This document shows, in pieces, positions 7,400 to 13,892 of a stretch of DNA of 46,782 bases. The stretch is from PALSA-612 sp035652235 (GTDB lineage Bacteria > Actinomycetota > Thermoleophilia > Gaiellales > Gaiellaceae): the NCBI GenBank assembly GCA_035652235.1, contig DASREE010000020.1:1-46782 (forward strand), in the 5' to 3' direction. The notes beneath the pieces are model-generated. The model had not been told where the DNA came from. It made no database searches and saw only the letters and a list, made by a program, of their open reading frames with translations. A program made the position numbers and the translations under genes. Position 1 is the stretch's first letter. Every line of letters starts with the position of its first letter.

Positions 7400-7969
7400 G
7401 TGCTCGTCGCCTCGCTCAGCGCTGCGCAGAAGGCGGGAATCGCCGGCATGGGGGCCGCCTTCATCGTCTTCGCACTGCTCAGCTCGCTCGTTTTGCCGCG
7501 CTACCGGCCCGACTTTCCCGGCAAGCGCGGAGTGGGCCCCTACGTGGCGCTCGCCTTCTGCTTCTTCGCAGCGATGATGGCCGTGATCGTCTTCGTCGGG
7601 CGGGAGAAGTCGGAGGCGAAGGCGGAAGGCGGGACAACGTCGGCGCCGACGGCGCCCGCCCCGCCGCCTCCCGCCCCGGGCAACGCCGCCGTCGGCAAGC
7701 GGCTGTTCGCCGCGAACGGCTGCGGCAGCTGCCACACGTTCACGCCCGCCGGCTCGAGGGGGACGGTCGGACCCGACCTCGACAGGCTGGCGAGCGACGC
7801 GAAGGTGGCGAACCGAGGCTCCGTCCAGCAGTACGCGTTCGAGTCGATCCACGACCCGAACGCCTACATCCGCCCCGGCTTCTCCGCCGGCGTCATGCCC
7901 GACTTCGGCGCGTCGCTGACGACGGCGCAGATCGACGACCTCGTCGCCTTCCTGACGCAGCCCTCCTGA
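7400..7969 (+). CDS. Membrane-anchored c-type cytochrome
   Basis: A 189-residue protein. Two hydrophobic segments (about 12-33 and 46-66) are followed by a Pro/Ala/Thr linker (about 79-95) and a single cytochrome c domain outside the membrane. The haem-binding motif is NGCGSCH (Cys108, Cys111, His112), and Met166 in GVMPDFG is the likely sixth ligand. The domain order fits a mono-haem electron carrier tethered near respiratory oxidases. A narGHJI operon lies far downstream in this window, but there is no positional link. The gene ends just before a strong inverted repeat (7989-8015) and a convergent tRNA gene. Confidence 0.85.
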   Translation: MLVASLSAAQKAGIAGMGAAFIVFALLSSLVLPRYRPDFPGKRGVGPYVALAFCFFAAMMAVIVFVGREKSEAKAEGGTTSAPTAPAPPPPAPGNAAVGKRLFAANGCGSCHTFTPAGSRGTVGPDLDRLASDAKVANRGSVQQYAFESIHDPNAYIRPGFSAGVMPDFGASLTTAQIDDLVAFLTQPS

Positions 7970-7988
7970 CGGGTGCGAGGCAGGGCCG

Positions 7989-8015
7989 CACGGGGGAAAC
8001 GGCGTTTCCCCCGTG
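7989..8015. terminator. Bidirectional terminator-like hairpin
   Basis: Perfect 12-base arms (CACGGGGGAAAC and GTTTCCCCCGTG) enclose a GGC loop between the convergent cytochrome c and tRNA-Ser(GGA) genes. There is no clear U-run on either side, so it may act by hairpin alone or with Rho. Confidence 0.6.
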
Positions 8016-8020
8016 GCAGG

Positions 8021-8111
8021 CGGAGAGGGCGGGATTCGAACCCGCGACCCACCTTGCCGGCGGGTACGCGATTTCCAGTCGCGCTCCTTCGGCCAACTCG
8101 GACACCTCTCC
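8021..8111 (-). tRNA. tRNA-Ser (anticodon GGA)
   Basis: On the minus strand the gene begins GGAGAGGTGTCCGAGTTGG and ends in CCTCTCC plus discriminator G, giving a 7-bp acceptor stem. The anticodon arm CGCGA-CTGGAAA-TCGCG gives GGA. A long variable arm (around TACCCGCCGGCAAGGTGGGT) and the T-arm GGGTTCGAATCCC confirm a class II serine tRNA. CCA is not encoded. Confidence 0.95.
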
Positions 8112-8176
8112 GAGCACCCACCAGCCTAGTGGATCCCGCCGGAGGCGGGGGTGGTGCGACGCGCGGGTCGAACGGC

Positions 8177-8251
8177 TCAGGCAGCGGGACGCTTGTCGAG
8201 CCGGAAGACCGACTTGAACGCGCGCACGATGGTGCGAACGAGCGCGGACAT
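8177..8251 (-). CDS. 24-residue basic amphipathic peptide
   Basis: The frame reads MSALVRTIVRAFKSVFRLD then KRPAA and a TGA stop. Its start is preceded by AAGGAGGTGACACCC, essentially a perfect anti-16S complement 7 nt before ATG, the best ribosome binding site in the window. The first 19 residues would form a cationic amphipathic helix (hydrophobic L, V, I, V, F, V, F, L alternating with R/K). It lies between the MOSC gene and tRNA-Ser(GGA) on the same strand as both. A small functional peptide is favoured over a leader, because the next downstream gene on this strand is a tRNA. No family is recognised. Confidence 0.6.
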   Translation of the reverse strand: MSALVRTIVRAFKSVFRLDKRPAA

Positions 8252-8336
8252 GGGTGTCACCTCCTTCCCTGCACGAGCCGATCGTGGCGTCAGCGTAGGC
8301 ATCGGTTCGGACTGCACGGCGCGCCGATCCCCCGGC

Positions 8337-9101
8337 TCAGCGAACCCGGACCGGATCCCCGATCCGCACGACGCCCTCCTCGAGCACGTCGCCGCAGACG
8401 CCGAAGGCGAACGCCTTGCCCTCGCGAAGGGTGCGGTAGCCCGCCAGCACGCCGAGCGTGTCGAGATCGCGCACCCCGCTGTCCGGGTCGAGCGTCGTCA
8501 CGGCGCAGCGGCCGACCGGGCCGACGACGCGGATGCGCGCGCCGCCGACGTCGACCTCGCGCCCGATCCAGCCGTCCTCCTCGTGCTCCGAGGCGCCGCG
8601 CACCTCGACCGTCATCCGGAACCGCCGCGGGTCGACGGCGTCCACCCCCGCGCGGCGGCCGAGGGCGGCGAGCGAGCCGTCGGTGAGGAGCGAGACGACG
8701 TGCGTGCGGTCGACTGCGGCGCCCGGCTCGTCGGCGCAGACGAGCTGGAGCGGCATCCCGGAGAAGGCCGACAGCGCCTCCGACCACGGGCCCTCGACGA
8801 GTCGGCCGCGGACCGGCCGGCCGTAGAAGCTCGTCTCCACCGGCCCGCCGAGCACGACTTCGCCCTCCACCGGCGGGCTGCCGTCCCCCAGCTCGAGCGC
8901 CAGCCGTCTCGTTCCCGCGTCGTAACGCGGGCGGATCCGGACGAGCGGGCCGCACGTCTTCGCGTTGACCAGCCGCCCCTCCGCGGTGATCAGGTGGAAG
9001 CGCCTGTCCCCGGTCGCTCCCCGCCGGCCGAGGACGATCTCTTCGGGATGCTCGAGCGCGAGGCCCTTGACGGGTGCGATCGAGAGCCTGGCGACCTCCA
9101 T
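8337..9101 (-). CDS. MOSC domain-containing protein
   Basis: A 254-residue cytoplasmic protein with an N-terminal beta-barrel domain (VARLSIAPVKGLALEHPEEI, followed by GDRRFHLI) and a C-terminal MOSC sulfurase domain. The latter contains RRFRMTVEV, the VGPVGRCAVTTLDPDSG segment with the conserved Cys, and the end strand EEGVVRIGDPVRV. MOSC proteins handle sulfur on a cysteine in molybdenum-cofactor maturation or act as molybdoenzymes such as mARC/YcbX. The molybdenum-dependent narG here gives a loose metabolic connection only. The ATG at 9101 is preceded by TAGCAT with a 6-nt gap, consistent with a leaderless message. Confidence 0.85.
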   Translation of the reverse strand: MEVARLSIAPVKGLALEHPEEIVLGRRGATGDRRFHLITAEGRLVNAKTCGPLVRIRPRYDAGTRRLALELGDGSPPVEGEVVLGGPVETSFYGRPVRGRLVEGPWSEALSAFSGMPLQLVCADEPGAAVDRTHVVSLLTDGSLAALGRRAGVDAVDPRRFRMTVEVRGASEHEEDGWIGREVDVGGARIRVVGPVGRCAVTTLDPDSGVRDLDTLGVLAGYRTLREGKAFAFGVCGDVLEEGVVRIGDPVRVR

Positions 9102-9302
9102 ATGCGCATGCTACGGGCTCGGCCCGGCCCGGGCCGCGTCGTGGCAGGAGGTCGGCGCTGGCGCGGGGCGGGGGCATCGGGGCGCGCGGAACCGACCTCG
9201 CTGGCGCCCGCCGCCACCCGGATCCGGCTTGCGCTGCGCCCCATCCTGCGCGACACTCGCCGGGTGAGTCGGACGAGACCGGGTCGAGCGAGGGCGGCCG
9301 CG

Positions 9303-9356
9303 GACGTGTCAGGCAAGGTGCCGCGCGTCGACGTTTCAGGCAAGGTGCCGCGCGGG
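9303..9356. repeat. Two tandem 27-bp repeat units
   Basis: Units 9303-9329 and 9330-9356 match at 24 of 27 positions and share the core TCAGGCAAGGTGCCGCGCG. They lie in the intergenic space between the MOSC gene and a small zinc-motif gene. The unit is not self-complementary, so it is not a simple hairpin. A dispersed or regulatory repeat is possible. Confidence 0.6.
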
Positions 9357-9367
9357 TAGACACGGGG

Positions 9368-9595
9368 ATGGCGACGATCAGCCCCTGCCTCGAGCCCGGG
9401 TGCTCGACGCTCTGCGTCGGTCTCCTCTGCATCGCCCACGAGCCCAAACGTCCCGACGTCCTCTACCCGCGCGGGCGCCCCTGGCCGCCGGTGAACGGCC
9501 CGCGTGTTCGTACGCCCGGCGCGGAGCCGGAACCGCCGCCGGTGCTCGTGCGGGGTCAGGGGCGACGGCCGCCGGCAGGCGTCCAGGCGCCGTAA
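9368..9595 (+). CDS. Small Cys-rich protein with zinc-binding-like N-terminus (75 aa)
   Basis: The first 24 residues contain PCLEPGCSTLCVGLLCIAH, a C-x4-C-x3-C-x4-C-x2-H arrangement that could hold one zinc ion. A proline-rich tail of about 50 residues without secondary-structure signal follows (PRGRPWPPVNGPRVRTPG and so on). ATG 9368 follows the tandem repeats closely, with TAGACA 5 nt upstream. Similar short CxxxGC...C..H starts occur in phage and actinobacterial small proteins. I cannot assign a function, and the low-complexity tail keeps the confidence moderate. Confidence 0.45.
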   Translation: MATISPCLEPGCSTLCVGLLCIAHEPKRPDVLYPRGRPWPPVNGPRVRTPGAEPEPPPVLVRGQGRRPPAGVQAP

Positions 9596-9604
9596 CGCCG
9601 CTCG

Positions 9605-10030
9605 CTACGTCGCCGCCCGGGTGGAGAAGCCGAGCGTCCAGTCCTCGTCGGACTCGCCGTCGATCGACAGCCGCCACTGGTAGCGGCGCCCCGGCTCGAG
9701 CGCGAGCGGGCCGAAGTTGACGGCGAGGGCGCTGTCGATGGGCGTACCGGGTTTCGTGCCGGGCGGCCGGCCGACCTCGAACTCCCCCGTGATCTGAAGC
9801 GGGACGCGCTGCTCGCCCTCGCCGGGGACGAGCACCGGGTTGCCGTCATCGTCCAGCAGCTCGAGCAGCAGCCGGTGCCGCTCGTTCGTGCGGTGCCACG
9901 GCACCTCGATCTTCAGCGCGATCGCCATCGGCGTCGGCGCGGGTCCGGTCAGCGACCAGCCGCCGCCGAGGATGTAGAGCTTGCCGCCGACCTCCTGCGC
10001 GGCGTCGGCGAGCATCATCGTCACCTTCAC
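9605..10030 (-). CDS. Conserved hypothetical protein (DUF6941-like)
   Basis: A 141-residue soluble protein starting MKVTMMLADAAQEVGGKLYI and continuing with LGGGWSLTGP, then a beta-rich body (ALKIEVPWHRTNERHRLLLE, followed by VNFGPLALEPGRRYQWRLSI). The opening resembles a family of actinobacterial and proteobacterial proteins that I recall as DUF6941; the identification is from memory. The predicted fold is an all-beta sandwich. GTG 10030 lies 12 nt after the stop of the 87-residue gene upstream, so the two probably form a small operon. No catalytic signature is seen. Confidence 0.65.
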   Translation of the reverse strand: MKVTMMLADAAQEVGGKLYILGGGWSLTGPAPTPMAIALKIEVPWHRTNERHRLLLELLDDDGNPVLVPGEGEQRVPLQITGEFEVGRPPGTKPGTPIDSALAVNFGPLALEPGRRYQWRLSIDGESDEDWTLGFSTRAAT

Positions 10031-10042
10031 GGCACGGTCAGA

Positions 10043-10306
10043 TCAGATCCACTTGCCGATACGGCTCTTGATCGTCTGCAGGCGCCTCGCGTTCGCCGGG
10101 TCGTGCGCGGCCTCCGCCGGGAGCTTCGCCAGCCGCCGTGCCTGCTCGAGGAGCCGCTTGCCCTCCGGCGTGTCCGCCACCTTGCGCGCCTGCGCGATCA
10201 GCTTCCGTCCCTCCTCGCTGCGGGCGACGCGCACCGCCTGGGCGAGCATCTTCCGGCCCTGAGGGCTGGAGGCGAACCTGAGCACGCGTCCGATCGGCGT
10301 GGCCAC
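10043..10306 (-). CDS. Small basic helical repeat protein (87 aa)
   Basis: A short, Arg/Lys/Ala-rich protein in which a unit of about 17 residues recurs three times: SPQGRKMLAQAVRVARS, EEGRKLIAQARKVADT and PEGKRLLEQARRLAKL. Each unit has the pattern x-x-G-(R/K)-(K/R)-(L/M)-(L/I). The units probably form a helical hairpin stack or a nucleic-acid-binding surface. It starts at GTG 10306, which lies 6 nt after a TAGAGT hexamer, so a leaderless message is likely. The DUF6941-like gene follows 12 nt downstream. Function unknown. Confidence 0.6.
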   Translation of the reverse strand: MATPIGRVLRFASSPQGRKMLAQAVRVARSEEGRKLIAQARKVADTPEGKRLLEQARRLAKLPAEAAHDPANARRLQTIKSRIGKWI

Positions 10307-10616
10307 GACGGCACTCTAGACGAACGGCTCCTGCTCGCCCGTGCGGATCGCCGTCCTCGCCGACGGCCGCGTGCGTGACGTCCGACCCGCTCGGTCTCGT
10401 CGCCGGCGGCGGCGTAGCAGAAGACGTCCAGCCTGCGCTCGCGCCGCCGGTAAAACGGCCGCCAGGCGGCACCGTCGCGGCCGGCCACGCGCCCCGCGGG
10501 CGAGACGTCGGAGCCCGGAGACCGGAGCTGGCGCTCTGGCATGGGTCTCCAGCTGCCATCCGCACCCTGCACGGATGTTGATCGCTCGTCCGACAGCGCC
10601 TGCGAGACTCGCCGGC
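10307..10616. other. 310-nt intergenic region between divergent genes
   Basis: It holds the -10 hexamer of the minus-strand gene (TAGAGT at 10313-10318) and a GAGACT hexamer at 10604-10609, 7 nt before GTG 10617. A minus-strand reading around 10380-10542 contains WRPFYRRRERRLDVFCYAA, which looks protein-like, but the frame is lost on both sides. A decayed small gene is possible. I see no confident coding sequence. Confidence 0.3.
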
Positions 10617-11384
10617 GTGCGCGCGTTCGTCGACGTCCACACGCACGCCGTTCCCTCCGGCGACGACGGCGCCCGCTCGACGGACGAGGCGGTGGCGCTC
10701 TGTCGGCTCGCGCTCGAAGGCGGGACGCGCGTCCTCTTCGCCACCCCGCACGCGCACGCCGAGTGGGACGCGTACCCGCGCACGCCAGCCCGCGAGCGCC
10801 TCTTCGAGCGCTCGTTCGCCGCCGCCCGGCCGGAGTGCGCGGCGCTCGGGCTCGAGCTGCGCCGGGGGTGGGAGGTGTTCCCGACCGTGCTGCGCGATCT
10901 CGACCCTGCCGAGGTCGTGCTCGAGGGGACACGCGCCGTCCTCGTCGAGTTCCCCGGCCACTGGCTTCGCCTCGACGACGACAGCGTGCTCGTCGTCGAG
11001 GCGGTGGAGCGCGTCGCCGGCGCCTCGCTCGTGCCGGTGGTCGCGCACCCGGAGCGCTCGCTCGGGCTGCCGGCGGACTTCGCGGTCGCGCGGACGCTCG
11101 TCGAGCTCGGCTCGCTGCTGTGCCCGAACGGCGACTCGTTCCTCGGCGTCAACGGCCCGCAGGCGGAGCAGCTCGCCTGGCGCCTGGTCGACGAGGGCCT
11201 TGTCGCCCTCGTCGCCTCGGACGGGCACCGCGCGTCGCGGCCGCCGCGGCTCGACGCCGCCTACCACGTGCTCGCCGCCCGCTACGGCGCGCCCGCCGCC
11301 GGCCGGCTCGTCGACGGCTCCGCTCTCCCCTGGACACGCCCGCCGCTCCCTGGCACCGGCGGGCCGGCGGCGGCGCTCGAGTAG
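10617..11384 (+). CDS. PHP-domain phosphoesterase (CpsB/YwqE-like)
   Basis: A 255-residue metal-dependent hydrolase of the PHP superfamily. Metal-ligand motifs appear in the expected order: FVDVHTHAVPSGDDGARS, ATPHAHAEW, VVAHPERSLGL and ALVASDGHRASRPP. The arrangement fits the CpsB/YwqE tyrosine-protein phosphatase branch, which in other bacteria controls polysaccharide synthesis. No capsule genes lie nearby, so a nucleotide or sugar phosphate substrate is equally possible. GTG 10617 is chosen because a -10-like GAGACT lies 7 nt upstream; ATG 10575 is an in-frame alternative. The stop TAG is part of the -10 hexamer of the next gene. Confidence 0.8.
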   Translation: MRAFVDVHTHAVPSGDDGARSTDEAVALCRLALEGGTRVLFATPHAHAEWDAYPRTPARERLFERSFAAARPECAALGLELRRGWEVFPTVLRDLDPAEVVLEGTRAVLVEFPGHWLRLDDDSVLVVEAVERVAGASLVPVVAHPERSLGLPADFAVARTLVELGSLLCPNGDSFLGVNGPQAEQLAWRLVDEGLVALVASDGHRASRPPRLDAAYHVLAARYGAPAAGRLVDGSALPWTRPPLPGTGGPAAALE

Positions 11385-11387
11385 ACT
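11382..11387 (+). promoter_or_regulatory. -10 element (TAGACT) overlapping a stop codon
   Basis: TAGACT begins with the stop codon of the PHP gene and ends 7 nt before ATG 11395. No ribosome binding site is present, consistent with a leaderless transcript for the nitrilase-family gene. Confidence 0.5.
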
Positions 11388-11394
11388 GCGACGC

Positions 11395-12252
11395 ATGCCG
11401 CGCGTCGCGGTCGCGCAGATCGAGCCCCACCTCGGCAAGAACGCGCGCAACCTGGAGCTGTGCCTGACGAGGCTCGAGCAGGCGGTTGCGGCCGGGGCGA
11501 GCCTGCTCGTGCTCCCCGAGTGCGCGATCAGCGGCTACATGTTCGAGAGCCCGCAGGAGGCGCTGCCGTTCGCCGAGCAGGTGCCCGGCCCGTCCACCGA
11601 GGCGCTCGAGCAGGCGTGCGCGCGGCTCGACGCCCACGTCGTCTGCGGGCTCCTCGAGCGCGACGGCGACCGGCTGCGCAACGCAGCCGTCCTCGTCGGG
11701 CCGTCGGGCCTCGTCGGCGTGTACCGCAAGACGCATCTCCCGTTCCTCGGGGTCGACCGGTTCGTCGTCGCCGGCGACAGGCTCGACGTGTACGAGACGC
11801 CGCTCGGGCGGATCGGGATCGAGATCTGCTACGACCTGCGCTTCTGCGAGGTGACGAGGACGCTCGCGTTGCGGGGCGCCGACATCGTCGCGCACCCGAC
11901 GAACTTCCCGATGGCGGCGCGTATCCAGACCGAGCTGATCACCGTCGCGCGCGCGGCCGAGAACCGGGTCTACCTGGCGACCGCGAACCGGATCGGCAGG
12001 GAAGGGTGGGCCGAGTTCTGCGGGCGGAGCCAGATCGTCGACCCGTTCGGGACGCGCCTGGCCGAGACCGGCGTCGCCGACGAGGCGCTGCTCGTCGCCG
12101 AGGTCGACGTCGAGAAGGCGCGCGACAAGGACTACGTCATCCCCGGCGACTACGAGCTGTACCTGTTCGGCCATCGCCGCCCGGAGCTGTACGGCGCGCT
12201 GACCGAGGAGCACGAGCAGGCGCCGCTGAAGGCGGCGGCGCTCCCGCGGTGA
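11395..12252 (+). CDS. Carbon-nitrogen hydrolase (nitrilase superfamily)
   Basis: A 285-residue cytoplasmic enzyme with the full Glu-Lys-Cys triad: Glu42 in VLPECAISGY, Lys112 in YRKTHLP and Cys145 in EICYDLRF. The fold ends with NRIGREGWAEFCGRS and IVDPFGTRLAE, typical of amidase-type members (omega-amidase, N-carbamoyl-amino-acid or aliphatic amidases). The exact amide cannot be read. The stop overlaps the GTG of a thiol-dioxygenase-like gene by 4 bases (GTGA), so the two products are probably made together and may act on the same sulfur- or nitrogen-containing compound. Confidence 0.9.
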   Translation: MPRVAVAQIEPHLGKNARNLELCLTRLEQAVAAGASLLVLPECAISGYMFESPQEALPFAEQVPGPSTEALEQACARLDAHVVCGLLERDGDRLRNAAVLVGPSGLVGVYRKTHLPFLGVDRFVVAGDRLDVYETPLGRIGIEICYDLRFCEVTRTLALRGADIVAHPTNFPMAARIQTELITVARAAENRVYLATANRIGREGWAEFCGRSQIVDPFGTRLAETGVADEALLVAEVDVEKARDKDYVIPGDYELYLFGHRRPELYGALTEEHEQAPLKAAALPR

Positions 12253-12851
12253 CGGACGAGTTCGTCCTCGACACGCCGGTCGTGCGCGCCTTCGTCGCCG
12301 ACGTGCGCGCTGCGATCGCCTCCGTCGGCTCGCCGCAGGCCGCCTGCGAGGCGATCAGGCCGAGCTTCGCCGCGCTCCTCGCCGACCCGGACTGGCTCCC
12401 GCCTGCCTACCAGCAGCCGGCCCCGGACAGCGGCATGGGCGGCGGGATCGGCCAGTGGCTCCTCTTCCGCGCAGGCGACGGCTCGCTGACGCTCTTCTCG
12501 CTCGTCGTTCCCCCAGGCGCGGCGACGCCGGTGCACGACCATCTCGCCTGGGGCCTCGTCGGCCTGTACCGGGGGACGCAGGACGAGGAGGTGTTCGCGA
12601 AAGGCGCCAGCGGGATCGAGCCGGTGACGCGGCGGGCGCTCGAGCCGGGAGACTTCTACGCGCTGATCCCGCCGCAGGACGACATCCACCGGGTGCGGAC
12701 GACGTCGCCCGAGACCTCGGTCTCGATCCACCTGCTGACGAACGACACGGGCTGCGTCTGGCGCCACTCGTACGACCCGGAGTCCGGAGCGGAGTCGCCC
12801 TTCCGCTCCGGGTACGTGAACGCTCCCTGCGCGGACGGCGCCGACTCGTAG
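12249..12851 (+). CDS. Cupin-fold thiol dioxygenase-like protein
   Basis: A 200-residue double-stranded beta-helix protein. The metal site is HDH in TPVHDHLAWGLVGLYRG (His96, His98) plus His147 in DDIHRV, the three-histidine iron site of cysteine dioxygenase / 3-mercaptopropionate dioxygenase relatives. The spacing and the preceding VVPPGAATP turn also fit. The probable role is oxygenation of a small thiol to a sulfinate. It starts at a GTG overlapping the nitrilase-family stop. The Cys-Tyr crosslink of mammalian enzymes cannot be evaluated here. Confidence 0.75.
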   Translation: MTDEFVLDTPVVRAFVADVRAAIASVGSPQAACEAIRPSFAALLADPDWLPPAYQQPAPDSGMGGGIGQWLLFRAGDGSLTLFSLVVPPGAATPVHDHLAWGLVGLYRGTQDEEVFAKGASGIEPVTRRALEPGDFYALIPPQDDIHRVRTTSPETSVSIHLLTNDTGCVWRHSYDPESGAESPFRSGYVNAPCADGADS

Positions 12852-12859
12852 GCGAACGG

Positions 12860-12888
12860 TTGCCCCGCAGGGAGCGGGCGCATAAGCT
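12860..12888 (+). promoter_or_regulatory. Sigma-70-type promoter TTGCCC-17-TAAGCT
   Basis: TTGCCC at 12860-12865 and TAAGCT at 12883-12888 are separated by exactly 17 nt, and the start codon of the downstream gene lies about 25 nt further with a GAGGAGG site. This is one of the clearest canonical promoters in the window. Confidence 0.6.
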
Positions 12889-12913
12889 CGGGGCTCCCAA
12901 GAGGAGGTCGACC

Positions 12914-13201
12914 ATGTGGGTAAGCGTCCGGCGCTATGCGAGCAACCCCGAGCTGGCGAGCCGTCTCGCCGAGCACGCAGACGACGTGAAGGGCCTGATC
13001 TCGCAGGTGCCCGGCTTCGTGTCCTACTACCTCATCCACGACGGCCGTGACACCGTCTCGATCACCGTCGCCCGCGACCGGGACGGCGTCGACCGCTCGA
13101 ACCAGGTCGCGGCCGAGTGGCTGCGCGAGCACGCGGCCGAGCTTCCCGTGTCGGCACCGCAGATCACCGAAGGCGAGGTCCTCGTAACCACATCCGGCTG
13201 A
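12914..13201 (+). CDS. Small antibiotic-biosynthesis-monooxygenase-like (ABM) domain protein
   Basis: A 95-residue protein with the ferredoxin-like beta-alpha-beta pattern of dimeric alpha/beta-barrel proteins: strand VSVRRYA, helix RLAEHADDVKGLISQVPGF, strands SYYLIHDG and VSITVARD, helix SNQVAAEWLREHA, then a last strand GEVLVTTSG. The PGF turn after the first helix is typical. Members are stress-response monooxygenases or small-molecule binders. ATG 12914 follows GAGGAGG at 12901-12907 and a good promoter. Two strong hairpins follow the stop, so the gene is likely monocistronic. Confidence 0.75.
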   Translation: MWVSVRRYASNPELASRLAEHADDVKGLISQVPGFVSYYLIHDGRDTVSITVARDRDGVDRSNQVAAEWLREHAAELPVSAPQITEGEVLVTTSG

Positions 13202-13206
13202 CAGCC

Positions 13207-13227
13207 GGCAGCCGGATCCCGGCTGCC
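13207..13227 (+). terminator. Terminator-like hairpin
   Basis: GGCAGCCGG-atc-CCGGCTGCC, 9-bp perfect arms with a 3-nt loop, begins 5 nt after the ABM-like gene stop and is followed by ATT. Confidence 0.7.
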
Positions 13228-13230
13228 ATT

Positions 13231-13259
13231 GGGCCCCGCGCCCGGGCAGCGCGGGGCCC
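13231..13259. terminator. Second terminator-like inverted repeat
   Basis: GGGCCCCGC and GCGGGGCCC (9-bp arms, 11-nt loop) lie only 3 nt beyond the first hairpin. A double hairpin would make termination strong in both directions. Confidence 0.5.
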
Positions 13260-13451
13260 GCGCGCGCAGGCGTGCTCGGAGACGGCGCTCGACCGCCCCG
13301 GCACGGATCGCTCCGGCCGGGAGTGGGCGGCGGGAACGGCGGTCGTGCGCCGAGGCTAACGGTGGCGCCGGCAAAGCGCGTGCCAGCCCCCGGTTCGGGT
13401 TCGGCTGTCCGAGGGGGTGGGCGCAGCCGAGCGCGGGTATCCTCCGGCACG

Positions 13452-13679
13452 GTGGTCCTCTTCCCGCTGGCTCTCCTCTGGCTCGGCGTCATCGTCCTTC
13501 TCGCCGTCCGTCACCGACCGCCCGCTGCGCGGCCGCCCGAGCCGGACGACCCGCGCCGGTGGCGCCCGCCGAGGCGACCGAGGCCCGGACCGCACGGGCG
13601 CCCGGTCCGCGGCGGCGCCGCGGCGAGAGCCGCAGGCGGGAGCGCAGCGCACAACCGGATGCGCACGACCCGGCGGTAG
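13452..13679 (+). CDS. Small membrane protein with basic proline-rich tail (75 aa)
   Basis: A GTG-started frame encodes VVLFPLALLWLGVIVLLAV, one clear transmembrane helix, followed by about 55 residues rich in Arg, Pro and Gly. TATCCT at 13438-13443 ends 8 nt before the GTG; the same hexamer precedes the tRNA-Ser(GCU) gene at 36497, which supports a real promoter. The tail would be cytoplasmic and might bind acidic partners. I recognise no family. The downstream 213 nt (13680-13892) hold no confident gene. Confidence 0.45.
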   Translation: MVLFPLALLWLGVIVLLAVRHRPPAARPPEPDDPRRWRPPRRPRPGPHGRPVRGGAAARAAGGSAAHNRMRTTRR

Positions 13680-13892
13680 CGGCCGCGCCTTTGCTTGCGC
13701 GGCCGCGAGATCGCGGGGGCCGGTGGCCGCCGAGGAGCTCGCAGCCGCTGCTCCTCGACGGCCGCGGCCGTCGCGAGCAGGTCGAGCCAAAGACGCTGCG
13801 CGTGAGTCGCGCGACCGGCGTCGGCGCGGTCGTCTCGGCGTCCACCGTCCGCGGACTCTCCCCGATCGCGGGCGTCAGGCGAGAATGCGCGC

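Noticed and set aside
13680..13892. Minus-strand reading with LWLDLLATAAAVEEQRL, possibly a regulator fragment
   Set aside because: Only about 20 residues look protein-like and they have no family match I can name.
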